Shown here in pieces: positions 35,220-46,990 of a stretch of DNA of 64,000 bases. Position numbers and translations under genes: made by a program. This DNA is from Colocasia esculenta (lineage: Eukaryota; Streptophyta; Magnoliopsida; Alismatales; Araceae), in contig CM024760.1 of the NCBI GenBank assembly GCA_014218235.1, positions 139,143,245 to 139,207,244 on the forward strand, read 5' to 3'. The notes beneath the pieces are model-generated. The model made no database searches. It saw only the letters and a list, made by a program, of their open reading frames with translations, and had not been told where the DNA came from. The first letter of the stretch is position 1. The number at the start of each line of letters is the position of its first letter.

Positions 35220-36159
35220 CCTGTCCTTGTAGGGGTTCTCCCCGCTTGTACTTCCTGTCTTATTACCCATATAATATCTCGGCCCATGTAACTGCTGGTG
35301 GAGTGGGAACATTCTCCCCCTCTGGGGGAGGGTGCACTCTCCTAGCCTTAGGTTACCTGAGGACCGCTTCTGCTAAAAAAAAAAAATAGTTAGTTTCCTT
35401 TTGTTCTATATGGACTGTGGATAAAGTGTAGATGATGGAATAAGATGTTCATATTCAGTTCTTTCTATTTCATTGTTATATGTTTATATTTGTGTACATC
35501 TCAGCCTATTGAATATTTTGGGTAAATGTCCTACTGTGGCGACGCTTTCTATATCGATGTGGGTTGGATAACCGTACCGGTATAAATAGGGTCGTTACAG
35601 TGGAAGTGAGTGGGGGGCAGTGTGGGGGTGGGAGGAGGGGCCACAATGGGTGAGGGTGGGGTCAGTGGGAGAGGGGGCCTTAGGCATCAGTTTAAAATGA
35701 AATATTCACTCTCCATTTTACAATGGTCTATATGTTTTTCTCTTTAACCATCGTTAATCTATTTGCTACGTACATGAAGAAAAGACTGATGGAATCATAA
35801 GGATATGAAATATTTATTTTATCTTATCTTTATCAAATATTTATCTTATTGATTATGTGTGTGCCTCATTTTGGCCATGATTTTTTTTATCTCTAATTAT
35901 TTTGTAGGGGCATAGCACTATCAGATCAACAATAGATAAGAATTGGATATCTCTTTTGAAAATCCTTGTCTTTGATGTCTTAGTTTTCTCAAACATGTGA
36001 GGAATGATGTGAAACTTTATATCTTTAGACATGAAATTTATCATTAATAAGTGATATACTAATTCAGAGATATGTATATAGTTAGTGCTTTACTGCATAA
36101 CCCATGGAATAAAGACTGTGAGAATGATAACAGTAGCTATAAAGGAGAAAGTCTTGTTG

Positions 36160-36305
36160 TCCTATTAAAAGTCTAATTGTCTAGCCCAATAACTCGTTGG
36201 GGCTGGAGTGGGCTCCCATCGAGCCTCGCCTTATAGTTGTGGCCTTTAAGGGGTGAGGAGACTCGAACCCACGAGCCTAACATGGTGTCCACTCTTTGAG
36301 GCAGT
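36160..36305 (-). repeat. Possible tRNA-derived SINE fragment
   Basis: The minus strand reads GTGGGTTCGAGTCTCCTCACC, of which GGTTCGAGTC matches a pol III B box. An A box at the proper distance is not convincing, and no poly(A)/T tail or target duplication was found. It may be a relic or chance. Confidence 0.3.
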
Positions 36306-36660
36306 TTGTAAAATTAGTTATGAATTTTTGAAGTCTATATCATCATGTTATGCAAGTTTGTTTTAATCTTACAAGAGGCCACTAGAAATGACACAACAAA
36401 AGTAATTTTATTTAGTGCGGTCACTTAAATTGTTTTCTAATATTTGAATAATTTATATATTGCACTTCTTACTTTAATGCAATTCATTTACATGTATGCG
36501 TGAATTTGATTTACTATTGCACTTGTTCATATGTATGGTTTTATTTTTATTTTTCTTTCATATTTATGTGACATTTAAATTTGATCTATGCATGCATAGC
36601 AATTTAACACTATACACACCTCATGAGAGCGTGTTAAGCCTATGTCACTGAACCTTCCCA

Positions 36661-36740
36661 TTCAAGACTTTGTGATTGATGTGCACGCTCTCATTTTGAA
36701 TGATGAGAACGTATATATCTAACTCAAAGTCTTGAATTGT
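36661..36740 (+). repeat. Foldback 1 in CACTA (about 35-nt arms)
   Basis: The left arm begins TTCAAGACTTTGTG and the right arm ends CAAAGTCTTGAA; inner parts pair GCTCTCAT with ATGAGAAC imperfectly. The loop is under 10 nt. Confidence 0.6.
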
Positions 36741-36755
36741 CCAATTTTAGATAGT

Positions 36756-36931
36756 CTGTGAATGTTTGATCGCAGTTAGGTGGTCATTTACTATGTGTTT
36801 GTATTGTTTGTTGACAATTTTGGTTGCGTTAACTCACTCCTTTCTGGTGTGAGGAGATGCTGTCAAAATTTTCAACAAATTGTACAAACACATAGTAAAT
36901 GGCCATCTGAGTGCGATTAAATAGTCACAGA
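36756..36931 (+). repeat. Foldback 2 in CACTA (about 70-nt arms)
   Basis: The left arm holds CATTTACTATGTGTTTGTA and the right arm its complement TACAAACACATAGTAAATG, with pairing continuing imperfectly outward to TCTGTGA/TCACAGA and inward to the TTGTTGA/TCAACAA block. The loop is about 33 nt. Confidence 0.65.
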
Positions 36932-37078
36932 TGGGTAAAAAGTGATAATCTAAATAATATATCATTCCTATTCATTTCGGTTGTGTCGAACGATGTGTGA
37001 AAATGGTCAGATTTATTGAATTGAAGTTTGAATTTTAAAGTTATTTGTGTGTTAATATTGGTGGAGCACAGGAAAAAA

Positions 37079-37522
37079 ATGGCTTCAGACCGTTCATGGA
37101 TGTATCATAGAATAGTTGATTATGTGGTGTCTGTGGAGTTTAGTGGCGAAGTTGAGACTTTCACTCAGCTTGCATTGAGGAATCCAAATGCAGTAGTAGA
37201 CAACAATGGTTGCATTCAATGTCCTTGTATGATTTGTAAAAATTTTAAGTGGATTGCACCATGGGAGGTTCAACGTCATTTATACAGGTTTGTTGAAGGT
37301 TATATAAATTGGATATGTCATGGTGAGGAGCTATGGTCGCACAAGCCTAGTAATGTGGAAGGCACAAGTATGTACGTGGATATGGTTGTAGATGTTGATC
37401 CCACATTCAATGTACATGAGAATCTTGTATATGCTAAAGAAGTGCCGAACAAGGGAGCCAAAAGATTTTATTAGTTACTTAAGGATGCTGATGAGCCATT
37501 GTGGGATGGTTGTCAAAAACAC
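37079..37522 (+). pseudogene. CACTA transposase, 5' part (transposase-associated domain)
   Basis: Start at ATG 37079 (MASDRSWMYHRIVD) after a GGAAAAAA stretch. The N-terminal transposase-associated domain is visible: a Cys-containing segment CIQCPCMICKNFKW, then WEVQRHLYRFVEGYINWICHGE. The frame has a TAG at 37472 (family members usually have Glu or similar before LLKD), then continues LLKDADEPLWDGCQKH to 37522, where the tandem retrotransposon array enters. The frame continues at 54564 with TRLSGVSQLLNLKSEF. In an active CACTA this is the catalytic Tnp2/TnpD-type protein that binds and cuts element ends. Confidence 0.85.
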
Positions 37523-39409
37523 TGTAGCAACATGAATTTTTGAGAAAAATAAAAATTTAAATAATAAATTAAAAACTCAGCTAAAGGGATATTCAATGAA
37601 AAGAGTATTAAAAAAATCCATTAAATGGAAAAGAGTAATGGGCTTTGCTTAATGGATCCTCTAGAACTTATTGGGTCAAAATATGAATTTACAAATAGGA
37701 AATAAAAAGAAAATACCCTAAATTCGGAGTCTTAATATCTCCTAAATAGAAAAGGATTCTTTAAGCATTAAAAGAGGCAATAAGAGTTGGAATTGGATTC
37801 ATAAACCTACCCCATATAGTCTAGCACGAATTTAGATCCCATCCTAACCTCTTAAACCCTCTTGGCCGACCCTAGCTCGTTGCCAAAGGTTGTTGGACAT
37901 GGAGAAGAGGCCAAGGATGAGAGAATCTCGTGGGGAGAAGGAGTTCTTGGAGCTTCTTCCTCATTCTTGGAGATTTTAACCCTAGAAGACAAAACGAGTC
38001 AAAGGTAGGCATTCTCACAAGCAAAACTAAATCAAATCCATATATAGTTAGTTCCAATCACTAGGAACAAAAGCCCTCTTGTTTCATAATTTTTCATCGA
38101 GCCAATCTTTTGTTCTTGATTTTAGAAGTTCTGCAAACATGATAACTCCGAGTCATCATATTTGAATCCTATCTCCATGTACACTTGATCCCATGCTACG
38201 AAATTTTTACTGTAGACACTTCATGTTGTTAGGGATCTTTTGCCCCTGAAAGCCCTAATTTTTGTTGAGCATGTTGCTCGAATTAAATCAATCTTGCTCT
38301 CTGTATCATGTTCTGTGTTACTCATTATTGATCATGCTTAAACCATGTTCAAACCATGCTCTCTCTCTAATTCCTATTTATTGGAAGTACTCTCGCATGT
38401 CTAGTTTCATTTGCCACTGGTTTCATGATTTTTCATCGTGTATACAATTAGTTATGATTTTCTGAACGACCCTATATCAAAATCTGATATTTTTGGACCG
38501 CAATCCAAGACAGAGCAGAACTCTGTCAGACTTAGGCCACGGACCTGAGAACGTGACGGCCCGACAGGTCGCGTTCTCAAGCCCGTCGCGATGCTTTCCT
38601 TGTCGCGTTCTGAACGTGACAGTACCCTACGTCGTGTTCTGGACTTCTGTCCTGGCAGCCCTGTCGCGACCCTTTTCAGGCCTTGTCGCGATCTGCCCTG
38701 ACCCTGTCGCTACCCTTATTGGCCTACGTCGCGTTCACAGGATTTTGCATGAAAACTCATAAAATTTGTTACTCTCACTTTCAAAAATATTCTTACGCCT
38801 TTTTAGCAGTCATACACGCAGTAAAAACACCTGTTATAAAAGGAGCTATATTGAATGCTTTCAAATACATATTCACGACTTCTTTTCTGTCTATGATTTC
38901 TCTTACACATGCACACACATGAAACATCCATATATGGCTGAAATCTGGCATAAAATATATCATAATGTATCTGGTAATTTATTACAATAAAGTATATAAA
39001 TTGCCCTATTTTAAAGGACTTGTATTCATTTCTTGCATTGTTTATATACCGATATCGACGCTCCACTGTTCTAGAATTCCTCTAGAACGTCGAGCACTTG
39101 TTTCTATATACACACTTTCTTGGCTTGGACGAACTCTCCGTCGGATACTCCTTCTGTCGGACTAGTGAGTCTTTGTTCAAGGCCTCCGTAAGTCTCCTCT
39201 GATCATGGATTCCCACATGGTCGACGAGCCGGTTGTACCCTAACACCTATTACACCCTTTAAGGATCAATATGGTCCAAACGGCTATTAGAAGTTCGCTC
39301 TCATCTCGAATCATGCTGGACCTCTGGACCTGTGCTTAACATGGCCCGTGGTAAGGTCGTGAGTTCCACCTGACTGCCAACACCATGTGCGCATGTTGTG
39401 CAACTGTTA
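37523..39409 (+). repeat. LTR 1 of array E, with two deletions
   Basis: Starts TGTAGCAACATGAATTTTTGAG. Relative to LTR 2 and LTR 3 it lacks about 120 bp at 37847-37850, including the TATATAAATA promoter box, with ACCT repeated at the breakpoints. It also lacks about 990 bp at its 3' end together with the primer site; the join is at GTTA (39406-39409), present at both breakpoints. It carries the GTCGCG-motif cluster at 38550-38735. No gene. Confidence 0.85.
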
Positions 39410-39589
39410 TTCTTAAGTATAGGATGATCTAGGTTAACCTGCCTCGACTAGAGTCAATTATCCACCTATGTGAGTTGAGGTTAGAGCCAAGGGTAACTAG
39501 CTAAAATAAACTCACACACACACCAACTTAGTGCAATCATGATACCTTACATTAAAATTTCTCTTTTTGAAGGAACTTAACACATAGCA

Positions 39590-40582
39590 ATGGCAACAGA
39601 GCGTGCACAACTCCGTGACATGCAACAAACTATCCAGCAACTCACTCAAGCTCTACTCCAGGATGCTGGAGCTCGTGGAAACCAAGGAGCCGGAGATCTG
39701 CATAGGAATTTCCGCAACTTGAACCCACCCCGTTTTAGTGGGACTACTGATCCCAACGAGGCAGAAAACTGGATGAAGGAGGTAGAACGCATCTTCCGCA
39801 TCATGCAATGCGCGGATGGTGATAAGTTACTACTGGCAACTTTTCAATTAGAAAGGGACGCCCGTGCATGGTGGGAGTCTGTGGAGGCCACCAGGGCCGA
39901 TGCACAGTTCACCTGGGCAGAATTCAAGGAGCAATTTAACTCCAAATACTTCTCTGAAAGGATCCAGAAGAGGAAGGCCTCCGAGTTCGCTGCACTGAAA
40001 CAAAGGCACCTTACGATCGCGGAGTATGAAGCGCAATTCTCCCGATTGGCGCGTTATGCCAATCATCTGGTCAACACAGAAAAGATGAAGGCGAGGAGAT
40101 TTCTTAATGGACTCAAGCCTTCATATATTACACAACTTGCTCCACTCGACATCCCGACTTATGTCGAGATGGTAAAGAAGGCACAGCTGCTGGAGGATGC
40201 GACTGACCTTACCGATCGCATTAAGGGTAGACTGGACAAGAAGGAACCAGCATCGGGTTCCTCAAGCAAGCCCACAAATGACAAAAAACTGACGTTCAAC
40301 ATCACGGGAGGGCCGAATCAAGAAAGGAAGCTCAAAATACCTACTACCCCAAACACCGACAAGACCAAGTGCGAGCATTGTGACAAACCTGGTCATACTG
40401 CTGCTGAGTGCTGGAGAAAAGTGGGCGCTTGCCTACGCTGCGGGAATCGCAATCATCGCATTTTCGAATGCCCTGTGCTGAAGGAGCAGGAGAAAGAGAA
40501 ACGCCCTAATGGGCAAAAGAAGCCTGGCCGACTGCAAGCTGTCCAGGAAGTGGAGCCCACTGAGGAGGGTGGAATCGTATAA
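39590..40582 (+). pseudogene. Array E, copy 1 gag
   Basis: Start at ATG 39590 (MATERAQLRDMQQ), shared with copy 2. Gag core (NPPRFSGTTDPNEAENWM, ATFQLERDARAWWESV, FLNGLKPSYITQLAPL) and two CCHC knuckles near 40375-40475 (CEHCDKPGHTAAEC, CLRCGNRNHRIFEC). It forms the particle coat and binds RNA. It is open from ATG to TAA at 40580; copy 2 has GAA there and reads on into protease, so this stop is a new nonsense change, not the natural end. Protease follows in the same frame. Confidence 0.85.
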
Positions 40583-43500
40583 AGTACCCTTCAAGTTTTC
40601 TCTCTATCAGCATTCGTTTTATTTGATACTGGAGCAACCCATTCATTTATGTCTCAAAACTTTGCTGATACTGTCAATGCTAAACCTATATCTATGGGTT
40701 GTGAGTTCTCGGTCACAACGCCACTAGGGGAAAGGGAGAAACTGAACAAATATTTCCCATCTGCCGATGTAATGATCGGAGACCATAACCTAAAAGTCGA
40801 CCTGGTGTGTATGCCCATGGAAGGCTATGATGTAATTTTGGGAGCCGACTGGTTGTCCGCATATGGGGCAAGTGTCGGCTGTAAGAAAGGGAAGGTTACA
40901 TTTGGTGACTTTCCTAAATTGGCATTCTCTGGGATTAGACATAAGAAGCGGATGTCACTAGTCTCCGCTATAAAAGCCCACAACATGATGAGGAAAGGTT
41001 GTATTGCTTTCCAGCCGTCGTAGTAGTGGAAATGAAGGGTTCCAAGATAGAAGATATACATATAGTACAGGACTACCCAGATGTATTCCCCGAAGACCTG
41101 CCAGGGATTCCCCCTGAACGAGATGTCAACTTCTCCATTGAGCTGATTCCTGGAGCCGCACCGGTATTGCGTCAACCGTACCAGATGTCACCTCCCAAGC
41201 TAAAGGAATTGAAGGCGCAACTGATGGAGCTACTAGAAAAGGGGTTCATCAGACCTAGTACTTCACCATGGGGAGCTCCTGTGCTATTCGTAAAGAAGAA
41301 AGATGGATCGATGAGGCGGTGCATCGACTATCGACAACTCAATCAGCTTACCATCAAGAACAAATACCCATTGCCTAGGGTCGATGAACTATTCGACCAA
41401 ATTTCTAGAGCGCAGTATTTCTCCAAAATCGATCTTCGATCTGGCTATCACCAAATGAGGATCAACGATGACGATTTTTTCAAAATGGCTTTCAGGAGTA
41501 GGTATGGACATTATGAATTCGTCATTATGACTTTTGGTCTAACCAATGCTCCTGCAGCCTTTATGCAACTCATGAACAACATATATTGGCCATACCTCGA
41601 CAAGTTCGTGGTCGTCTTTATCGACGACATCCTCATATACTCCAAGACCAAGGAGGAGCATGAAGAACACCTGAAGACAGCACTACAAGTTTTGCGAGAC
41701 AACAAGCTGTACGCAAAGCTTAGTAAGTGTGAATTCTGGCTCGAAGAAGTGTCCTTCTTGGGACATGTCATCTCAAAGAACGGCATCTCCTTTGATCCCT
41801 CCAAAGTCGAAGCTGTACTCAACTGGGAGAGACCAACTAACATCACCGAGATCAGAAGCTTCCTAGGACTGGCTGGCTACTACAGGTGGTTCATCAAGGA
41901 CTTCTCAAGGATCGCCGTTCCTCTCACACGTCTGACACGAATGGAAAATCTATACTCCTGGAGTAAAGAGTGTGAGAAAAGTTTCCAAACTCTCAAAGAC
42001 TGTCGTACCTCAGCACCTGTTCTCGCTATGCCAATAGAGGGGGAAGGTTTCTCTATCTTCACCGATGCCTCAGGAATTGGGCTAGGGTGTGTACTCATGC
42101 AAAAGGAGAAGGTCATCGCCTATTCTTCAAGACAACTGAATACACATGAAGTCAACTATCCTGTACATGATCTCGAGCTAGCTGCTGTGGCCTTCGCCTT
42201 AAAGATTTGGAGACATTATCTATATGGCGAGCAATTCACAGTCTACTCAGACAATAAAAGTTTAAAGTATTTATTCTCTCAGAAGGAACTCAACATGAGA
42301 CAAAGAAGATGGCTAGAATACCTAAAAGATTTTGACTTCAACATCCAATACCATCCAGGCAAGGGAAATGTTGTGGCTGACGCTCTTAGTAGGAAGCCGA
42401 TGGCATCTGTTGCGAGTCTAGTCCTTGGCGAGATGCAACTACTAGAACAATTCGCAAGGTTAGACTTAACCATTGAACATAGTGATGATCGAGTCTTGGT
42501 TGCTAATATCAAGATTCAATCCGACTTGCTGGAAGAGATCAAAGCCCAACAAGACAATGATCCGTCCTTAGTCCGCATCAAGGAAACTCTAGCCGAAAGG
42601 CTAGACTTTGCTATGATCGAAGATGGAAGGCTTGTCTTTCAAGGAAGGACATGTGTTCCCGACAATGAAGAATTGAAGAGAAAGCTAATGGATGAAGCCC
42701 ACAAGACAAAGTACACCATTCATCCTGGAGGTACCAAAACGTATCAAGACATGAAAAGAACGTTTTGGTGGCCGAACATGAAGGGAGAGGTAGCCGAGCA
42801 TGCTGCTCACTGCCTTACTTGCCAACAAGTAAAAGCGGAACACTTGCGCCCTGCGGGTGTACTCAGACCACTCGATATTCCGGAATGGAAATGGGAAAGC
42901 ATTGGCATGGACTTCATCATGGGTTTACCCAAGACTTGTGGTGGGCTCGACGCCATATGGGTCATTGTGGACCGACTAACCAAATCCGCCCACTTTCTGC
43001 CTATAAAGAGTAAGTGGTCAGTGGAGGTACTAGCTGCCTTATATGTCAAAGAGATTGTAAGACTACATGGCATTCCATCATCTATTGTTTCGGATCGAGA
43101 TCCGAGATTCACATCTCACTTTTGGAAAGGGCTGCAAGGTGCACTGGGTACTAAACTCAACTTTAGTACCGCATTCCATCCACAAACCGATGGGCAAACC
43201 GAAAGAACCAACCAAATAGTGGAAGACATGTTGAGAGCTTGCACTATAGATTTTCAAGGTTATTGGAATGAGCACCTACCACTAATCGAGTTCGCCTATA
43301 ACAACAGTTATCAGGCGAGCATTAAGATGGCACCATTCGAAGCGCTCTACGGAAGGAACTGTAGATCTCCTGCATGTTGGAATGAGGTTGGAGAACAACA
43401 ATGGCTAGGCCCAGACATGGTGCAACGGACAACAAAGGACATTCAGGTAATCAGAGATCGGCTCAAGATTGCCCAATCCAAACAGAAGAGCTACGCCGAC

Positions 43501-44010
43501 AAAAGAAGGCGAGATCTGGAATTTCAAGTAGGTGATCATGTATTTCTAAAAGTGTCTCCTACTCGCGGCATCCAAAGATTCGGTGTAAAGGGAAAGCTCA
43601 GCCCTAGATCCATCAGTCCTTTTAAAGTACTCGAAAGGGTTGGAGAGGTTGCATATCGGCTGGCGTTGCCACTAGATCTGTCGTGTGTACACAATGTGTT
43701 CCATGTTTCCATGCTTAGGAAATATGTGTGTGACCCCACACACATCATTCGCCATGAGAAATTGGTATTGAACAAGGATGTGACATACGAAGAGAAGCCA
43801 GTCAAGATACTGGAGCGGAAGGTACAACAACTCAGAAATCGTCCCATTCACGTGGTAAAGGTCTTATGGAATAACCGTGGAGTGGAAGAAGCCACATGGG
43901 AACCAGAAGGAATTATCAGACGCAACTACCCTGAACTATTCGGTAAGCCATTCTCTCCTATGAGGTCATATGAATTTGGGGACCAAATTCTTTTAAAAGG
44001 GGGAGGATGA
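40583..44010 (+). pseudogene. Array E, copy 1 pol (about 1000-codon open frame from RT on)
   Basis: Protease (FDTGATHSF, intact D-T-G) is at 40620-41013 in the gag frame. A one-base deletion at about 41014 (CTTTCCAG against CTTTCCTAG in copy 2) shifts the frame. From about 41000 an unbroken frame of about 1000 codons runs to 44010: RT (FIDDILIYS, 41620), RNase H (IFTDASGIGLG, DALSRKP), integrase HHCC (HCLTCQQ near 42815), the D,D,E core (GMDFIMGLP, VSDRDPRF, TDGQTERT) and a chromodomain-like tail (KVLWNNRGVEEATWEPEG). It ends at a TGA that overlaps the first bases of LTR 2. Remarkably open for an element with a broken promoter. Confidence 0.9.
43991..44007 (+). other. Polypurine tract, copy 1
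   Basis: TTTTAAAAGGGGGAGGA directly abuts LTR 2 (TGAAGCAACC). The equivalent tract for copy 2 is TTTTAAGAGGGGGAGGA at 51579-51595. Confidence 0.85.
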
Positions 44011-46971
44011 AGCAACCTTAATTTTTGAGAAAAATAAAAATTTAAATAATAAATTAAAAACTCAGCTAAAGGGATATTCAATGAAAAGAGTATTAAATAA
44101 AACTCGTTACATGGAAAAGAGTAATGGGCATTACTTAATGGATCCTCTAGAACTTATTGGGTCAAAATATGAATTTACAAATAGGAAATAAAAAGAAAAT
44201 ACCCTAAATTCGGAGTCTTAATATCTCCTAAATAGAAAAGGATTCTTTAAGCATTAAAAGAGGCAATAAGCGTTGGAATTGGATTCCTAAACCTACCCCA
44301 TATAGTCTAGCACGAATTTAGATCCCATCCTAACCTAAATAGAGGTTGGAAAGTAAGAAAGGAATGTTGGAGTTAGGAAATCTCGTAATTAAGAGGAATT
44401 TGAGTAGTAGTAGGAATAGGAACTTGTATTTATATAAATACACCTCTTAAACCCTCTTGGCCGACCCTAGCTCTTTGCCAAAGGTTGTTGGACGTGGAGA
44501 AGAGGCCAAGGACGAGAGAATCTCGTGGGGAGAAGGAGTTATTGGAGCTTCTTCCTCGTTCTTGGAGATTTTAACCCTAGAAGACAAAATGAGTCAAAGG
44601 TAGGCATTCTCACAAGCAAAACTAAATCAAATCCATCTATAGGTAGTTCCAATCACCAGGAACAAAAGCCCTCTTGTTTCATAATTTTTCATTGAGTCAA
44701 TCTTTTGTTCTTGATTTTAGAAGTTCTGCAAACATGATAACTCCGAGTCATCATGTTTGAATCATATCTCCATGTACACTTGATCCCATGCTACGAAATT
44801 TTTACTATAGACACTTAATGTTGTTAGGGATCTTTTGCCCCTGAAAGCCCTAATTTTTGTTGAGCATGTTGCTCGAATTAAATCAATCTTGTTCTCTGTA
44901 TCATGTTCTATGTTACTCATTATTGATCATTCTCAAACCATGTCCAGACCATGCTCTCTCTCTAATTCCTATTTACTGGAAGTACTCTCGCATGTCTAGT
45001 TTCATTTGCCACTAGTTTCATGATTTTTCATCGTGTATACAATTAGTTATGATTTTCTGAACGACCCTATATCAAAATCTGATATTTCTGGACCGCAATC
45101 TAAGATAGAGCAGAACTCTGTCAGACTCAGACCACAGACTTGAGAACGCGACGGCCCGACAGGTCGCATTCTCAAGCCCGTCGCGACACTTTCCTTGTTG
45201 CATTCTGAACGTGACAGTACCCTATGTCGCGTTCTGGACTTTTGTCCTGGTAGCCCTGTCGTGACCCTTTTCAGGCCTTGTCGCGATCTGCCCTGACCCT
45301 GTCGCTACCCTTATTGGCCTACGTCGCCGTTCACAGGATTTTGCATGAAAACTCATAAAATTTGTTACTCTCACTTTCAAAAATATTCTTACGCCTTTTT
45401 AACAGTCATACACGCAGTAAAAACACCTATTATAAAAGGAGCTATATTGAATGCTTTCAAATACATATTCACGACTTCTTTTCTGTCTATGATTTCTCTT
45501 ACACATGCACACACATGAACCATCCATATATGGCTGAAATCTGGAATAAAATATCTCATAATGTATCTGGTAATTTATTACAATAAAGTATATAAATTGC
45601 CCTATTTTAAAGGACTTGTATTCATTTCTTGCGTTGTTTATATACCGATATTGACGCTCCACTGTTCTAGAATTCCTCTAGAACGTTGAGCACTTGTTTC
45701 TATATACACACTTTCTTAGCTTGGACGAACTCTCCGTCAGATACTCCTTCTGTCGGACTAGTGAGTCTTTGTTCAAGGCCTCTGTAAGTCTCCTCTGATC
45801 ATGGATTCCCACATGGTTGACGAGCCGGTTGTACCCTAACACCTATTACACCCTTTAGGGATCAATATGGTCCAAACGGCTATTAGAAGTTCACTCTCAT
45901 CTCGAATCATGCCAGACCTCTGGACCTGTGCTTAACATGGCCCGTGGTAAGGTCGTGAGTTCCACCTGACTGCCAACACCATGTGCGCGTGTTGTGCAAC
46001 TGTTACTATCGCTTGTTTACTCGGAGAGTTACGTGCATTGTCCCTTAGCCCTCATCTATACTCTACTCGTTCATCTATTCACGTTCACTCTACTATCTCG
46101 TCTATTCATCTAGTACTCTCATCTATTTCTTGGTACTCTATTTGGCCATTAAATTGATTGTCTACGATAAAAACATGACTATGCTAGGCAACATTATAAG
46201 GGCCCGGTCTGGTCCTTGGGAGGAGCACCTGAAAGGCTATAACTCGCGAGGGTCTAATGATCTAGGTGATGGCATACACCTAATGCATGAACATGCAAGA
46301 TTCGATCTATGGCAATCAATTAATCAAACAGTCAATTATTGGTTTACTTGAATCTCGTGGTTGAAAGAATATCGACCAACACTTGCTATCGTGACTTGTG
46401 CACTGAAGTGCAACTTTTCTTGTTATCTTGTTATACGGCCAATCTGATATCAAAGCTTGTCGTGCTATACTCTCTTGCATTGTGCTATTGTCCCTCGTTA
46501 TCGTGTACCAGTACTTTCTATATGTTTCTCGTTATTCTCTCTAGTTATCCTGCTTTATAAGACATTAATCACTTAAAGCATGCTTGATCCTGAGATTTAA
46601 GTCCTACTGGGCGTTATCGCTCACCCTGCGTTATTTGTCGTTGTGTTCTCAGGTGAGACCGAGGATGAACCATACACTCAAGAGGACGGGAACGACCTGG
46701 AGTGATGTCTTGAGTACCCTAGCGTCCTATTGCTATATTTAGCATTGTAGTAGTTAGGTTTGAAGTTTAGTCTTTTACTTTCTTTCAATGTAATTGGGCC
46801 CTATAGATTGGCTCTGATATTAGTGGTTGTAACTAGGCATTGGAATGTATTAATGAAATGAATTTGCTTTAGCATTATTCATTGTGCAAAGGTTTGATGT
46901 CTAGCACTCGCTCTATACCCGTTCACTTGCAACTGCCTTCGCGCTCCGATATTCCGCGACGGGGCATGACA
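44008..46971 (+). repeat. LTR 2 of array E (2964 bp)
   Basis: Starts TGAAGCAACC (other copies TGTARCAAC), ends GGGGCATGACA. A TATATAAATA box lies at about 44431-44440. A GTCGCG-motif cluster lies near 45145-45340. The R/U5 block (TCCTACTGGGCGTTATCGCTCACC, here quoted in parts: CTACTGGGCG and GCTCACC; then TTCTCAGGTGAG) is at about 46600-46660. It serves as 3' LTR of copy 1 and 5' LTR of copy 2. No gene. Confidence 0.9.
44427..44440 (+). promoter_or_regulatory. TATA box in LTR 2
   Basis: TATTTATATAAATA. LTR 3 has TTTATATAAATA at about 52018-52029; LTR 1 has lost it. Confidence 0.6.
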
Positions 46972-46977
46972 GTTTTG

Positions 46978-46990
46978 TGGCATCAGAGCC
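46978..46990 (+). other. Primer binding site of copy 2, initiator Met type
   Basis: TGGCATCAGAGCC, one change (T to C) from the plant initiator Met site, six bases after LTR 2. The equivalent site of copy 1 is deleted. Confidence 0.85.

Larger units (their letters stand above)
29739..35383 (+). mobile_element. L1-type LINE with RNase H domain, in LTR C
   Basis: Non-LTR retrotransposon with ORF1 (29740-31122), ORF2 (31119-35219), a short 3' UTR and a poly(A) tail of about 9-12 A. A 17-bp target duplication, AAATAGTTRGTTTCCTT with one change, flanks it (29722-29738 and 35384-35400). The uninterrupted site is visible in the 5' LTR near 18485-18505. The element starts one base before the ORF1 ATG, so there is no 5' UTR: probably a slight 5' truncation. 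All breaks are nonsense codons, with no frameshift, so this is one of the younger insertions in the window. Confidence 0.9.
15700..35599 (+). mobile_element. Ty3/gypsy chromovirus C with nested solo LTR and LINE
   Basis: A complete but decayed LTR retrotransposon in plus orientation: 5' LTR 15700-18706, primer site 18712-18723, gag-pol 18855-23604, polypurine tract 23632-23649, 3' LTR 23650-35599. The 3' LTR is interrupted by solo LTR D (23977-27277) and a LINE (29739-35383); without them it is about 2.98 kb against 3.01 kb for the 5' LTR. The flanks are GTGAA (15695-15699) and GTGGA (35600-35604), a 5-bp target duplication with one change. The two LTRs are very similar over long stretches, so the insertion is not ancient, but it predates the two nested insertions. 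Confidence 0.9.
23650..35599 (+). repeat. 3' LTR of element C, interrupted by solo LTR and LINE
   Basis: The LTR sequence is at 23650-23976, 27278-29738 and 35384-35599, ending GGGTCGTTACA. The two interruptions have their own target duplications: CGGCC, and AAATAGTTRGTTTCCTT. Removing them restores collinearity with the 5' LTR, for example GGCGGCC joined to AGTGAT, as in the 5' LTR near 16021. Confidence 0.9.
35600..37078 (+). other. CACTA internal region upstream of transposase
   Basis: Resumes the CACTA element after retrotransposon C. It begins with the rest of the G-rich tract (to about 35690), then A+T-rich sequence with no gene. It includes a possible SINE-like piece (36160-36305) and two foldbacks (36661-36740, 36756-36931). 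It ends at the transposase start, so it may act as its promoter or 5' UTR region. Confidence 0.6.

Noticed and set aside
36240..36300. A possible tRNA gene around the B-box-like motif
   Set aside because: No cloverleaf with a proper A box and acceptor stem could be drawn; kept only as a weak SINE suggestion.
38493..39066. Short frames repeated near 45362 and 52866
   Set aside because: Repeated because they lie in the three LTRs of array E; no recognizable domain.
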